Source of the DNA: Siphonodentalium dalli
Lineage: Eukaryota > Mollusca > Scaphopoda > Gadilida > Siphonodentaliidae
Assembly: GCA_032622095.1 (NCBI GenBank)
Contig: CP136061.1
Coordinates: forward strand, 24,614,991-24,678,990
Direction: 5' to 3'
DNA: 64,000 bases
The position numbers and the translations under genes are program-made. The notes below the pieces were generated by a model. The model was not told where the DNA came from. It was given only the letters and a program-made list of their open reading frames with translations, and made no database searches. This document shows positions 10,506 through 21,544 of the stretch, piece by piece; the stretch's first letter is position 1; every line of letters starts with the position of its first letter.

Positions 10506-11432
10506 CAGTGTTCGCGCTGGACCGAAAAAAACTTTAGCCAAAAGTTTAGCCAAATGAAAATTTTATTAGCCAAATGAAAAAAACTTTAGCCAAATGTTTT
10601 TTGGCCAAATTAAAAAAAACTATGGCCAAATTAAATCATCGTTTTCTGGTCGGTTCACAATTAATGACTAAAACGTCAAATCTAACAGACACAGGTAAAA
10701 TACACATTAATTTTAACTAATTTTGATGAACTAGAAATATTTTTACATATATCATTTATTAAAATATTATTAATCTTTATGTGAAAGAGTGATTGGGGGG
10801 GGGGGGGTGACCCGGGAGTGTCCTTTTAATTGATTAAATCATGAAATATTAATTATCCTTGCGAAAATATCTAAGTGACATCTGGAAACTAATAACTTAA
10901 TATTGTTACGCCATTATCAAATTACAATCTGTCATAAAAGCATGCATATTATTTTGAATGTATCGGTTTTGACAAATAGCCACAAAATATCTGTCGTGAT
11001 ACACATTTGGCTGATTAAGCTATTGTCTTACACTTGGTGCTCATAAACCTTGACCGTCATAAATACAATGTCATCATAAACATGCATTGTGCAGGAGCCC
11101 CGTGAGTGACCAGACAGACAATGGGGGATTAGCGGATTAAATTTAAAATAAAGACTTTTGCTGTTTCGTGCAGAGTGACGGGTTTCCCTTTGTACTGTCC
11201 GCGATCGGGTTTCCCTTTGTACAGTCGGCGATATATTCCCACTTACGATGTTTTCGGACTAGATCGTTCACATCACAGAATTGAAAACCCACTTGCCAAA
11301 AATTCATGCTTTCATTCTCCATTTGGGGTAAACAAAAGTTTAGCCAAAAGTTTAGCCAAATGAAATTTTTATTAGCCAAATTCGAAAAAGATTAGCCATT
11401 GGCTAATTTGGCTACCGACAGCGCGAACACTG
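10506..11432. mobile_element. hAT-like non-autonomous element K1 with 8-bp target duplication
   Basis: Inverted ends CAGTGTTCGCGCTG and CAGCGCGAACACTG, bounded by identical GTGAGGAT (10498-10505 and 11433-11440). An 8-bp duplication and CAGTGTTC-type ends are typical of hAT transposons. Both sub-terminal regions carry repeats of TTAGCCAAATG. A 13-bp G run lies at 10795-10807, and a 30-bp duplication (GGGTTTCCCTTTGTAC) at 11180-11235. No transposase. Confidence 0.82.
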
Positions 11433-11440
11433 GTGAGGAT

Positions 11441-12152
11441 CCCTCGATATGATAATCTTGATACTATGAACATATATCATTGCATATTATTTTATGTATA
11501 TTATTCAATGGTATATAAATAAAAGTTTTATGGAGGCACGGACTCAATATAAGTGTTCATTGCTTCAAATGTGCTTAATTCAGTGAACGTAAACAAAATA
11601 CTCATTTCTTATCAAAATGGTCATGTTTCGATCGTAATGGCACATTGAGATGTCTCTCAACTCAGATCAAGCTGAACCAATTTTCATCCTTTGTCAAGGT
11701 ACGAACCCGCGCCACGGGTGGGCTTTAAAGGTACTCAATCGAATTGAATGTGTCCCCATATAATCAGATTCCAACAACAACAACATTTTTTTTAGAAATG
11801 CCGCTCCATTTATCAGAATGAATTAATTGCCCAAAAATAATGCTAACCACTGTCAACTGTAGTATAAAATTGCCCGAAACATGTTATTTATCAACATGTT
11901 GTTGGATGAAATTTGTCCTTATTATCAACACAAAGCCTCTTGATTTTAGAGTTATCCCTCTTCATCCGCAATTTGGTCCGAGACTGTCAGCTCATCAACT
12001 TTTTACTGGGCCACTAATAATTCTCGATGGTGAAAAATAATAGATTTCAAAAAATCAATATCTAATAACTCTTAGCTTTGGTAGGTGGGATCCTCGACTC
12101 GAATCAAATATTTTTTATCCCCGAATCCAAATAAATAGTAATTGAGTGGCGC
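11441..12152. other. Intron, little recognised
   Basis: 11935-11990 carries a fragment resembling family P (TTATCCCTCTTCATCCGCAA). Otherwise nothing supportable. Confidence 0.45.
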
Positions 12153-12369
12153 TTAACCCTTTCAGTGCCAAGTCCGATTTTTGTATCAACCCATATTTCC
12201 TTGATCATTTTTCAATTTTATTTTGATTATAATAATGTGATACATTGATGGAAAGAGCTCTTAGAGCTCTTTCCATCAATGTATCACATTATTATAATCA
12301 ATAAATTTTAAAAATGATCGAGGAAATATGGGTTGATACAAAAACCGGACTTGGCACTGAAAGGGTTAA
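12153..12369. mobile_element. Family C foldback MITE, copy 1
   Basis: TTAA-flanked, ends CCCTTTCAGTGCCAAGTCCG and its inverse. The whole 217 bp folds on itself around AGAGCTCTTAGAGCTCT. The sub-terminal stretch TTTTGTATCAACCCATAT is shared with family B. Confidence 0.88.
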
Positions 12370-12729
12370 TCAGATTATGCATCTTTAAATCATCTTTACC
12401 AGAATAAAAGCCCCGTTTACCTGGTGCAGTGCGATACCAGAGAGGTCACATGTCTATCAAATATTGTCTGGCACGAGTTATGCAGACTAATTTATTCGCC
12501 TCGTTATTGTTAGATAATGAGGGTTATTCTAATTAATTTATATGTTGCTTTATTGTAATATAATGAGGTAGAATAAGTTATAAATACCTGTCTAATTATA
12601 AGCAGGAAAGGATGATATATAAATTCCCACCCTCTTTACAGGTGGTATGTATACACTGCCATTTCCTTTTCATTATATACCAGTCTGTTGAGCTAATATT
12701 GTCATTCATGGAGACTGACTCACAGGGGA
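12370..12729. other. Intron, nothing recognised
   Basis: AT-rich DNA without exon-like or repeat structure that I can identify. Confidence 0.45.
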
Positions 12730-13290
12730 TAGCAAGCCTGCAAATAGCGTGTCTGTCATTTGCAGAATGAGGTCCCCAGAGGGTGAATTTAGTGATGCTA
12801 ATAGCGGGCTAGCATCACCAAATTCACCCTCTGGGAACTTCATTCTGCTTAGGACCTCAACTTCTATGGTAGATCTAGGATCAGATTGCAATTCCCCAGT
12901 TGAAGTTGGTGATGTTCACCCATTGGGCACCTCAATTATGAATTTTATCTTCTGCAAATTAGGGGATATAGAAACTTCCCAGAAGGGAAAACTAAAAACA
13001 ATGTTAACCCTTTGAGTGCCAGGGGCCGATCTCATCGGCCCTAAACCTACAAAATAAGTCTGTTAAAGAATATAAGAATAAATTATTAAAATTATATAAG
13101 AGAATGCATTGGCACAGGGTATATGGGTTGATACAAAAATCGACCTGGCACTCAAAGGGTTAAGTTGATACTGTAGATACTTAACAGAAGCTGAGGCCTA
13201 AGCAGAATGAGGTCCCCAGAGGGTGAATTTAGTGATGCTAGCTCGCTATGTGGACCTCATTCTGCAAATGACAGGCACACTATTTGCAGG
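12730..13290 (+). mobile_element. Family E element, copy 2, interrupted by a family B MITE
   Basis: Left end CAAGCCTGCAAATAGCGTGT and right end near ACACTATTTGCAGGCTT, with a hairpin at each end (12771-12850 and 13200-13268). The interior AAAACAATGTTAA is split by family B copy 1. Confidence 0.8.
13004..13163. mobile_element. Family B MITE, copy 1
   Basis: TTAA-flanked; ends CCCTTTGAGTGCCAGGGGCC and CGACCTGGCACTCAAAGGG. Only half of the hairpin module remains (ATATAAGAGAATGCATTGGC). The target AACAATG-TTAA is seen uninterrupted in family E copy 9 (TTAA at 54633-54636). Confidence 0.88.
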
Positions 13291-13330
13291 CTTTAGAGGA
13301 TAGGAGTCTCTGTGAACAGTCAGTGTCAGG

Positions 13331-13403
13331 ATAATTGGAGGAAAATTACTGCAGAAAATAAGCTGTGAGAGACTGAAGTCTATGGAGTTATAAATATTAC
13401 TGT
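13331..13403 (+). repeat. Direct repeat flanking the LINE/family D nest, left copy
   Basis: ATAATTGGAGGAAAATTACTG, then ATGGAGTTATAAATATT. A diverged copy lies at 17690-17757, so the family-D/LINE complex is bracketed by a duplicated stretch of about 70 bp. Confidence 0.65.
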
Positions 13404-13411
13404 GAAAACGC

Positions 13412-13485
13412 TTAACCCTTTCCTAACCCGAACTGTGCTGGTGCAGCATTAAAGATCCTGTGCCAGTGCATTCTCTTATATAGAA
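13412..13485 (+). mobile_element. Family D MITE, left fragment, broken by LINE insertion
   Basis: TTAACCCTTTCCTAACCCGA to GTGCCAGTGCATTCTCTTAT, then sequence switches abruptly to LINE. Matching family-D hairpin sequence (TGTGAGTCTCACATAGGGAG) resumes at about 17298, beyond the LINE poly(A). Confidence 0.6.
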
Positions 13486-16400
13486 GATGAAGAACATTTT
13501 TCCTTTTCTGTATGAAGAATATTAACCAAATAAATAATTTATTTGTAAAACTCAATCAACTAGTTGAACCAAAAACTTTACAACAAAGATCAAAAGGTCT
13601 TCTTAGCCCAGATACAGCACGCGAAACAAAATTGATATGTGAATTTATTTCGGGTCCTCCACAGATGTTTCACCTATTATAGTCAATTTATAGTCACCAA
13701 ATATATGATTTCTTTCTCAGATGTATATTGTATATATATTATGTTACGACAGACACCAATGTTTTATGGATATACATATTAGTTATAAATCAGACCATTC
13801 TCCAGTGAGCTTAACTATACAATTTGTGAGTCATCCCAGGGGCAGAGGGACATGGAAATTTAACAACAGTTTATTGAGAGACAAAAAGTATATAGAATTA
13901 GTTAAAACTATAATTGCTGAGGTAGTAGACCAATATGTGAATAATAACACTGAAAATATACGCATTGGGGAGGAAAATCTTTTTAAAATCAATGATCAAC
14001 TATTTTGGGAAACCCTAAAAATTATGATTCGTGGCCCAACTATTGCATACTCTTCAAATTTGAAAAAGGGAAGAAATGAATCTGAAAATAAACTTGAGAC
14101 AGAAATTTCAAGGCTTTCGGAAATACTCGACAATGGTGATGAATCGGTCGCTGCAAAAATAGATAAATTAAAATCAGAGCTAATCGAATTAAGAGACAAG
14201 AAAATACAGGGAATAATTCTGAGAACAAAAGCAAAATGGAAAGTAGAAGGGGAAAAATCAACCAAATACTTTTGCAATTTAGAAAAAAGAAGCTACACTG
14301 AAAAAACTATTGCCAAACTAATTAAAAGTGATGGATCTGAAATAACCGAACTTTCTGACATAATTGAAGAACAACACAATTTTTACAAAAATCTATATGA
14401 ATCAAAGATTGAACCAACAGCTGGAGATGAAGAAAATAATTTTCTTGATGTTGAAAACCCTTTTCTGAATTTCTTGGATACGCAAGAAACTGAATCCTTG
14501 GAGGGACAACTAACTGAATACGAATGCACAGCATCATTAAAAAAGATAAAAAATGAAAAATCCCCAGGATCAGATGGATATACAGCAGAATTCTACAAAT
14601 TTTTCTGGAAAGATCTGGGGCAATTTGTTGTTAACTCATTGAACTATGGTTTTCGTACACAAAAATTATCAGTCACGCAAAGATGTGGAATTATAACATG
14701 TCTGCCAAAACCCAATAAACCTAAAGAATACATTAAAAATTGGAGGCCTATTTCGCTTCTCAATGTTGATGTTAAAATTGGATCAACAGTTATTGCTAAT
14801 CGGGTAAAGAAAGTCCTCCCAAAACTTATTTCAGATTCACAACTTGGATTTCTAGCAGGGCGTTACATTGGGGAATCAACAAGGCTTACATTTGATTTAT
14901 TAGAAAAGTGCGAGCAAAGAGATATACCTGGATTACTAGTACTACTTGATTTTGAAAAAGCTTTTGACTCCTTAGAATGGAGTTATTTAGAAAATTGTTT
15001 AAAATTTTACAAATTTGGACCAGATATCATCGGTTGGGTAAAAACCTTTTATTCAGATATTTTCAGCTATATTGTCAATAACGGAAACCTATCTAACAAG
15101 ATAGATATACATAGAGGGGTAAGACAAGGTGACCCACTTTCTCCTTACCTGTTTATTTTAGCGGTAGAAACTCTTAGCGCATCTTTAAAAAATAATATAG
15201 ATATAAACGGGATAAAAATTAACAAAACTGAATACATGGTCTCACAATATGCAGATGACATGAACCTCTTCCTCAGGAATGACTCACACTCATTAAACGA
15301 AGCCCTTAATACAGTCCGAAATTTCGCAAAGATAACAGGACTAAAAGCAAACTTCCAAAAAACTCAAGTCTTATGGATTGGATCGAAACGGGGCTGTGGT
15401 GAAGAAATTCCAACAGAAGAAAATATACTATGGAATCACTCAAATTCGGTCACTATACTTGGTATTGAATTCAACCTCTTCAATGACGACTACATTGAAA
15501 ATAATTACAAGACAAAAATAAAAAAGCTAGAAAATCTACTGAATGACTGGTCCTTCAGACAACTAAGTCTTACTGGAAAAACAACAGTAATAAAGACTCT
15601 TGCACTTCCAATGTTAATTCACTGTCTATCAGTACTACCTCCCCCTTCAAAAGACACATCTCTAAAAATCCAACAAATCTTTTATCGCTTTTTATGGTCT
15701 GGAAAAAAAGATAAAATTAAACGTAATGTTATAATAAATGAAATTGAAAACGGAGGCTTGAAGTTTCCACATATTGACTCGTTTGCAAATGCATTAAAAA
15801 TGACCTGGATACAAAAATTGCTAGACACTTCCAATAATGCCAGCTGGAAAAATATAATTTTAGATGACTTGGAGCCCTTTGGTGGTCCAAAAGTTTGGTT
15901 CTTTCAAAATGAAGCACTGACTATTATGGCAAATAAAGTTAATCCATTTTGGAAAAGCGTTATACAGGCTTGGAGTTTGGTAGATCAAGATATCAGCACA
16001 GCCCCACAAGACATCCAATCCCAATCCATTTATTGGAATAAATATATAAAAATAGACAATCATATGCTCTTAAACACTAAATGGATAAAGCAGGGTGTAT
16101 TTTTTATAAATGACTTGATGAAAGACGATGGTGGACTCTTAGATTATCCATCATTCTGTAGCACTTATAATTTACAAATTCCTTTCACACACTATCAAGG
16201 ACTGTTGAATGCGATACCATCCCAATGGAGAGCATGTTTGAGAAATAGTGAGAAACTTGAATCAATTAAAAAAGAAAAAATAGAAATTCTCGGGAATGCC
16301 TTAACACCATGTAAGATTTTTTACCCAATTATTCTTAGACAATATGCTGAAACACCTTCCCACATACAAAAAAAATGGTCTAATAGACTTGGAATAGCTT

Positions 16401-17256
16401 TATGTGATTTGGATTGGAAACAAATATATAGGAACCCATATCATATCACAGATGATACTGGCCTGATAAGTTTTCAATACAAAATTAATCAAGACATACT
16501 TTATACAAATTCAAAATTATTCAAGTGTAAACTGTCAGAAACAGAATTATGCTCTTTTTGTGGGAACACGAAAGAAACAGTTATACATCTCTTTTGGGAT
16601 TGCCCCATTTCAAAATCAGTTCTACTTCAACTCCAACATAAGTTAAAAGAAAAGTGTGATATTACATTCGAATTAAAACCAGAGTATACTGTCCTAGGTA
16701 TGCATGGAGATATACATCCCAATGATACCCTTGATATCTGTACAATGCTGTATAGAAAATTTATATACTCATGTAAGATGAGGGCTACCAACCCAACTAT
16801 AAATGGACTTCTTGAATTTTTTAAATATTATAAAAGAATTGAAACTCTAAACACATATTCCTTGAATGATAGAAGTAAAAAATATGGGGAAAGATGGGAA
16901 GCTCTGGAAGCAATTCTTAGCAATTGAAAACAAGGCAATATCTACTTCTCAGTGAAGCTATTACTCAAACATGCTCATAATATGGATTAAATAACTTCCC
17001 CCCACGACAGTTCAGAAATAAGCGATCATAAGTATCCACGTTTCACAAATACACTGATTATCCACAAAAAAAAAAAAAAATTTACTTTTTTATATTTTGT
17101 TACTTTATATCTACAAATTACATGCAATCATATATACATGTATGTTCATATATACCTTAAAATATTTGAAAATGTTATACAATACTGAATAAGACTAATG
17201 TCACATGATGAAATTTAAAAAATGATCTGAATAAAAAAATATTAAAAAAAAAAAAA
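13486..17256 (+). mobile_element. Tx1/L1-like non-LTR retrotransposon, 5'-truncated
   Basis: About 3.8 kb. It starts within or before the last part of the endonuclease region and ends in an A-rich 3' region with A runs near 17068-17081 and 17241-17256. No long terminal repeats. The 5' truncation with an intact downstream ORF is the usual result of incomplete target-primed reverse transcription. It lies in a family-D MITE. I could not define a clean target-site duplication. Confidence 0.85.
13721..16927 (+). CDS. LINE ORF2: reverse transcriptase with C-terminal zinc knuckle (endonuclease mostly missing)
   Basis: An unbroken 1068-codon frame. The start is only the first Met in a truncated copy: residues 24-28 (SDHSP) are the last motif of the lost APE-type endonuclease. 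RT motifs follow in order: SPGSDGYTAEFYKFFW, NWRPISLLNVDVKI, LDFEKAFDS (catalytic D at 410), RQGDPLSP (468-475) and the YADD box (510-513). A thumb region comes next, then a CCHC knuckle (CSFCG...H...C, 944-961) near the C-terminus, as in L1/Tx1-clade LINEs. No stop or frameshift appears, so the copy looks recent. It should be mechanistically dead because the endonuclease is absent. Antisense frames over it are shadows. Confidence 0.92.
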   Translation: MYIVYILCYDRHQCFMDIHISYKSDHSPVSLTIQFVSHPRGRGTWKFNNSLLRDKKYIELVKTIIAEVVDQYVNNNTENIRIGEENLFKINDQLFWETLKIMIRGPTIAYSSNLKKGRNESENKLETEISRLSEILDNGDESVAAKIDKLKSELIELRDKKIQGIILRTKAKWKVEGEKSTKYFCNLEKRSYTEKTIAKLIKSDGSEITELSDIIEEQHNFYKNLYESKIEPTAGDEENNFLDVENPFLNFLDTQETESLEGQLTEYECTASLKKIKNEKSPGSDGYTAEFYKFFWKDLGQFVVNSLNYGFRTQKLSVTQRCGIITCLPKPNKPKEYIKNWRPISLLNVDVKIGSTVIANRVKKVLPKLISDSQLGFLAGRYIGESTRLTFDLLEKCEQRDIPGLLVLLDFEKAFDSLEWSYLENCLKFYKFGPDIIGWVKTFYSDIFSYIVNNGNLSNKIDIHRGVRQGDPLSPYLFILAVETLSASLKNNIDINGIKINKTEYMVSQYADDMNLFLRNDSHSLNEALNTVRNFAKITGLKANFQKTQVLWIGSKRGCGEEIPTEENILWNHSNSVTILGIEFNLFNDDYIENNYKTKIKKLENLLNDWSFRQLSLTGKTTVIKTLALPMLIHCLSVLPPPSKDTSLKIQQIFYRFLWSGKKDKIKRNVIINEIENGGLKFPHIDSFANALKMTWIQKLLDTSNNASWKNIILDDLEPFGGPKVWFFQNEALTIMANKVNPFWKSVIQAWSLVDQDISTAPQDIQSQSIYWNKYIKIDNHMLLNTKWIKQGVFFINDLMKDDGGLLDYPSFCSTYNLQIPFTHYQGLLNAIPSQWRACLRNSEKLESIKKEKIEILGNALTPCKIFYPIILRQYAETPSHIQKKWSNRLGIALCDLDWKQIYRNPYHITDDTGLISFQYKINQDILYTNSKLFKCKLSETELCSFCGNTKETVIHLFWDCPISKSVLLQLQHKLKEKCDITFELKPEYTVLGMHGDIHPNDTLDICTMLYRKFIYSCKMRATNPTINGLLEFFKYYKRIETLNTYSLNDRSKKYGERWEALEAILSN

Positions 17257-17287
17257 AAATGTTTTATGGTTTGTTTTAATAAAACTT

Positions 17288-17690
17288 ATCTTTATATGTG
17301 AGTCTCACATAGGGAGCCTCCCATATAAAAGGGAATGCACTGGCTTACAAGGTCATGACACGCTCAGCTCAACCATATATTAAAGGGACCCACCGGGTCA
17401 CCCCTCACACCCCATATTAAAGCTCGTGGGCTCTTCCCCAAATAATCCATGCAATCAATTCAATCAAAGAAATAACATTAATTCATTATGTCCGCTTTTG
17501 CCGGGTTCAGGCATGACTATTTTCTATGTGCTATATCTCCAACAACAACAAACCGTGGGGTGAAGGAGAAGATCACTCGATCTTTTCGACCATCCCGGGC
17601 GCTTCGCGCCCATCTACTCACTCTCTCTACAGGGTCATGGTAAATATTATCAGGCCAATGTATTCTCTTTTTTGCAAGGCTCCCAACTGG
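17288..17690 (+). mobile_element. Family D right-hand part with an inserted GC-richer segment
   Basis: GTGAGTCTCACATAGGGAGC through AATGCACTGGCTTACAAGGT continues the family-D element cut by the LINE. It is itself interrupted at about 17350-17632 by a GC-richer segment (CCCACCGGGTCACCCC ... GGGCGCTTCGCGCCC). Family-D spacer sequence then resumes (AGGGTCATGGTAAATATTAT, GGCCAATGTATTCTC). Confidence 0.55.
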
Positions 17691-17757
17691 TAATTGGAGG
17701 AAAATTACTGCACAAAATAATCTGATAGATGGATTTTCATGGAGCTATAAATATTGC
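17690..17757 (+). repeat. Direct repeat flanking the LINE/family D nest, right copy
   Basis: GTAATTGGAGGAAAATTACTG, then ATGGAGCTATAAATATT; partner of 13331-13403 with scattered differences. Confidence 0.65.
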
Positions 17758-18974
17758 TTGGAACAATTTAATGATTTCAGTGATATGGCATACCATATGC
17801 ACCTTTAAATATTGTACCTAGTATCAAAGGGCCAGGGAATGTGAATCTCCTATAACCTGCTATAACTGAGATTTTATGTCTGCACATGCATTATAAGCTC
17901 AAATTACAAATTGAAATTTTTATTGCAATGCATCAAAATATGTTTTGCCTGTACTTTTATTGTATTTCTGGTATAATTGAGAGATTATGTCTACACACAT
18001 GTCCTCCTTAAGTTCTGAACATATCAGTCTTGATAAAAATGGATATAACTCGGTTTTGAAATTATTAAAATTAACTCTGTTTTTGCTGAAATTTCACAAT
18101 GTTCTGTGGAATTTACTTCACTGTCCCCTCTGTCAAGCATCCTAACCCCCACCCCACCCAGTAGGCAGGGGGGGGGGGGCGGGGGGCTACTGCTTCCCGG
18201 TTCTGGCATCATTGCCTGCCTGGCATATCTACCTGTAGACTCACTTTATATCTTATAATACAGTTTATCTGTCTAAGTTCTTAAAATATGCAGTTTTTGA
18301 GGAACAATCTGATCTTTTTTTGGAAGTAATGCCCTCCCCCTCCCCCAAACTGCTTGTTGCTACCCATGTTTGAAGTGGGTGGTACCTGGCTTTAAAGACT
18401 CAAGATACACTTAACAAAGAAAACTTTTTGCGAGAGACAAATTAGTTCTTGCTGCGACATTACTGTTTAAGCTATGGCGAGATCTCATCCTTCCAAGGGA
18501 TTTCTGCCAATTTTAATACACAAATCAGTTGGATTCCACGCAGTGTGACTGGTACCCCTGCCAGGAAAATGACTCACACATGTCTGAGATGAGCCTCGTC
18601 GGATTTATGTCTTTGTGTCAATTCAGACACACTTGACACGTAACATTAATCAGACTTTTGAGTTCTGTAGGAGACAGACTGCTCCCATTGAGAAGGTCAT
18701 AACACTGCACACTGCATGCAGCAAATCTCAAAAGGTCATCATATCTGACAGGTCTTATGTGTTAGTAATGGGATTACAATGCCTGTAATGGGTGTGTGTT
18801 CCATAAGCTTGTAGCTATTCTATTATGTGTATTATGCATGGAATGGATTTGAGGAATAATTTTTTTCAATTTTGGAATGTTCTTTCGGCTTTCAGTTTAG
18901 TATATGTAAGTTTTCTAATGTGTTTCATAAATTATTATTATAATTGTCTCTCAAAAAAAATAAAATCTGTGGAC
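17758..18974. other. Intron, C/G-rich patch only
   Basis: A G12-C-G6 tract lies at 18168-18186 after a C-rich stretch. Otherwise no exon or element recognised. Confidence 0.45.
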
Positions 18975-19340
18975 TATAGAAATCGGTGTCTGCGTCCGTG
19001 CATCACACCGTCCCAGATGGTTTCCGGATAACTTTAGTTTTAGTTGTCTCTTTGTATTCAAATTTTGTATGTGGATTAGCCACATGTAAATACAGGTCAA
19101 GTTCCAACTTGGGTTCTGTTCGTTTATTTTTACCAGAGTTATGGTCCTTGTTGACTTATAATTTGATGATTATATTGGTTTCCGTGGGATGCATGTAGCT
19201 TTAGTTATAGTTATCTGTTTCTTATCTAATTTGGTATATTATGGATTACTCATGTGAAAATACAGATCAAGTTCAAATTTAGGTTCGGTCTGCCCATTTT
19301 AATACAGTTACATTTATGGTCCTTCGACTTATAATTTTTC
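18975..19340. repeat. Family P dispersed repeat, degraded copy
   Basis: Contains phrases shared with 34600-34680 (AATACAGGTCAAGTTC, GAGTTATGGTCCTTG, TTCGACTTATAATTTTTC) and repeats them internally at about 19095-19150 and 19260-19335. No frame is conserved. Confidence 0.5.
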
Positions 19341-19527
19341 AACTTAGAACTTTGTTGATTATGTGCCAATTTGAGGTCATATTTCGACTATAAGAATTTT
19401 TATCAGATTTGATTATTTTTAAGCAGCTCAGTTATGAGACAATGCACAAGTATTTTATCCCAACAACATATTTCTCCCTATCCTTACAGAGTTTCACGAG
19501 TTTCAGGTATCTCCAGTCATGGAATGG

Positions 19528-19927
19528 TTAACCCTTTACCCAACAAACCGGCCAAAACCGGCCAAATAAAGCTTCAACAGCCTAAAATATCTTCGGTCTG
19601 CCTCAATAGAACCATACAAATATGGATATCATTGGAACCGGCTCCTTGACCACATTGTGATAGTTACAGTTATGTCCTGTGCCAATGCATTCTCTTATAT
19701 ATGCGAGTCGACCATAGGTCGCCTCGCATATATAAGAGAATGCATTGGCCTAAAAAAAATCTTTTTTAAAAACTTTTTACCATTTTTTCTTACATTCTTT
19801 TACAATTTTATAATTTGTAATGTGTTAAGCCAATGCATTCTCTTATATATGCGAGGCGACCTATGGTCGACTCGCATATATAAGAGAATGCATTGGCATA
19901 GGGCCGTTCTGTTGGGTAAAGGGTTAA
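19528..19927 (-). mobile_element. Family A MITE, copy 4 (reverse orientation)
   Basis: Complete 400-bp copy with the unique tail at the left. Directly upstream, CTCCAGTCATGGAATGGTTAA is a family-D terminus, so the element again abuts or shares a TTAA with a D-type end. Confidence 0.9.
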
Positions 19928-20276
19928 GCACTTCATAAAACAGATGTTGGTAGGACTATCTAAAGGGGTTACGTTCTATTTATGATTAATATCATGATAG
20001 TCTCGTGGTTTGTGGTATCACCACTTAACCACAGATCTCTTATCAAACACTACATAATAATATACACTGTATTCTCAGATATACCAAAGCAGCACACACA
20101 CTGGCCTGTCATACACCCCTCTGTTCTACACACTCAGGCCAAAATTAAAATTATGTTTGTTTCTTTTATTGGCTTCCCAGAGAATATTTCTTGTTATTTT
20201 CTATGAAGACGATAAACGCATGAATATTATCATTGAAATATATTGAAAACTTTTTGTTTTATCATTAACTACATGT
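19928..20276. other. Intron, nothing recognised
   Basis: No exon-like frame or repeat boundary found. Confidence 0.45.
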
Positions 20277-20278
20277 AT

Positions 20279-20490
20279 TTCATGATGGGAGCTTCCTGAT
20301 TTTTTGTGTAAACACTGTGCCAATGCATTCTCTTATATATGCGAGTCGACCATATGTCACCTCGCATATATAAGAGAATGCATCGGCCAAACAAATTTTA
20401 TATTATTTTTTATAATTGTTAAAAAATTTAAGAAAAATGAAATGAAAACACTTTTTTTTTAAAGAATGTAAGAAATAATGATAAAAAATT
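20279..20490 (+). mobile_element. Family D MITE, truncated copy
   Basis: TTTCATGATGGGAGCTTCCT, then one complete hairpin (20318-20386) whose loop is of the family-A type (GTCGACCATATGTCACC). The right half fades into AAGAAAAATG-rich sequence without a terminal TTAA. Confidence 0.6.
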
Positions 20491-20710
20491 GACCACTGCA
20501 ATAATCACTTCCCTACATGTAGGAGATGCCATGGCAACATGTGGAATCTCTACTCCCATAGCATTAAATTTGCTGGGGGGACTTTTTTCCTAATTTCAAA
20601 GGCTGGTTAGGGGAAACAGAGATATTTATAAATGTGGCCTCACAGGTATAAATAAAGAAAGCCTTGCATCTGTCTCAATCCATTAATTTACCTCATATCT
20701 ATCATTGCAG

Positions 20711-20776
20711 TGAAGAGAGAGTAGTGGAATTCTATAAGAAAATCACAGGAACAAGTCGAGGACTAGCTATTGTCAA
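20711..20776 (+). CDS. FRMD4: FRMD4-like gene, exon in FERM F2 lobe
   Basis: A 66-nt exon bounded by acceptor ctatcattgcag and donor gtaagt. After the T that completes Cys it reads EERVVEFYKKITGTSRGLAIV, then AA of an Asn codon. This matches the conserved FRMD4 stretch (C)E-RV-E-YKK--G--RG-AIVN at the end of the F2 lobe. Entry and exit phases agree with the exons at 9016 and 32691. Introns of about 11.6 kb and 11.9 kb on either side each hold a LINE and many MITEs. Confidence 0.9.
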
Positions 20777-20967
20777 GTAAGTGCATCTTATCTGTTTGGT
20801 ACTTTTTGAACCCTTTCATGATGGGAGCTGTGCAGTGCTGGTGTAGCACTAAAGGCATGTGTCAGTGCATTCTCTTATTTCAGGGTTTCCACTATAGCAG
20901 TTCTCTTTTAGGGGTCCCTTTCCCCACAGTCAAATGTCCTCTCAGATATATTCCCCTACCCAATCCA

Positions 20968-21268
20968 CACCAAGTCTGATTACAGCCTGTCTGTCATTTG
21001 CAGAATTTAGTGGCGCTATCCTGCATATTGGACTAGCATCACCAAATTAACCTTCTTGGCGGATGACACAGTGCATAATCGAGGCTGTCAGTGGGTGTAC
21101 ATCACAATATTCACCATTTGGGAACTTCAATCGGAGTCTAAGTCTCCCATAGTAGATGAGGCCATGATGCAGAATGAGGTCCCAAGAGGGTGAATTTGGT
21201 GATGTTAGCCTGCTGTGTGTGACAGCATCACTAAATTCACCCTCTGGAGACCTGATTCTGCAAATGAC
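20968..21268 (+). mobile_element. Family E element, copy 3
   Basis: CAAGTCTGATTACAGCCTGT and TGTCATTTGCAGAAT at the left; ATTCTGCAAATGACAGGCTC at the right. The right hairpin (21175-21258) is complete; the left is decayed. Confidence 0.65.
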
Positions 21269-21353
21269 AGGCTCTCTCCCATAGGGAGTCTTGCATATAT
21301 AAGAGAATGCACTGGCTTACAAGGTCAAGGTAAATATTGTTAGGCCAATGTAT
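21109..21353 (+). repeat. 245-bp direct repeat, left copy
   Basis: Appears identical by eye to 22452-22696 (offset 1343). It spans the end of a family-E element and part of a family-D element, and so joins the same two elements at the same junction in both copies. Confidence 0.9.
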
Positions 21354-21374
21354 CTCTATATCTATATTTGCGAA

Positions 21375-21376
<2 letters not shown>

Positions 21377-21413
<37 letters not shown>

Positions 21414-21414
21414 G
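21377..21414. repeat. (TCTG)n microsatellite
   Basis: About nine GTCT/TCTG units in a row. Confidence 0.9.
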
Positions 21415-21544
21415 TTCTATAGAAATTCACAGGGGACCATCTAGATGATGCCAAAGGGGTCTACTAAGAGTAGCTTTTTACGAGAAAGATAATGGTCGGG
21501 GTTAGAATTTTCTAAAGTGACGCCGTTGTTGTCAGGGGCAGAAA

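Noticed and set aside
13996-14537. Antisense ORFs over the LINE at 13721
   Set aside because: They are shadows of the long RT frame with low-complexity peptide sequence.
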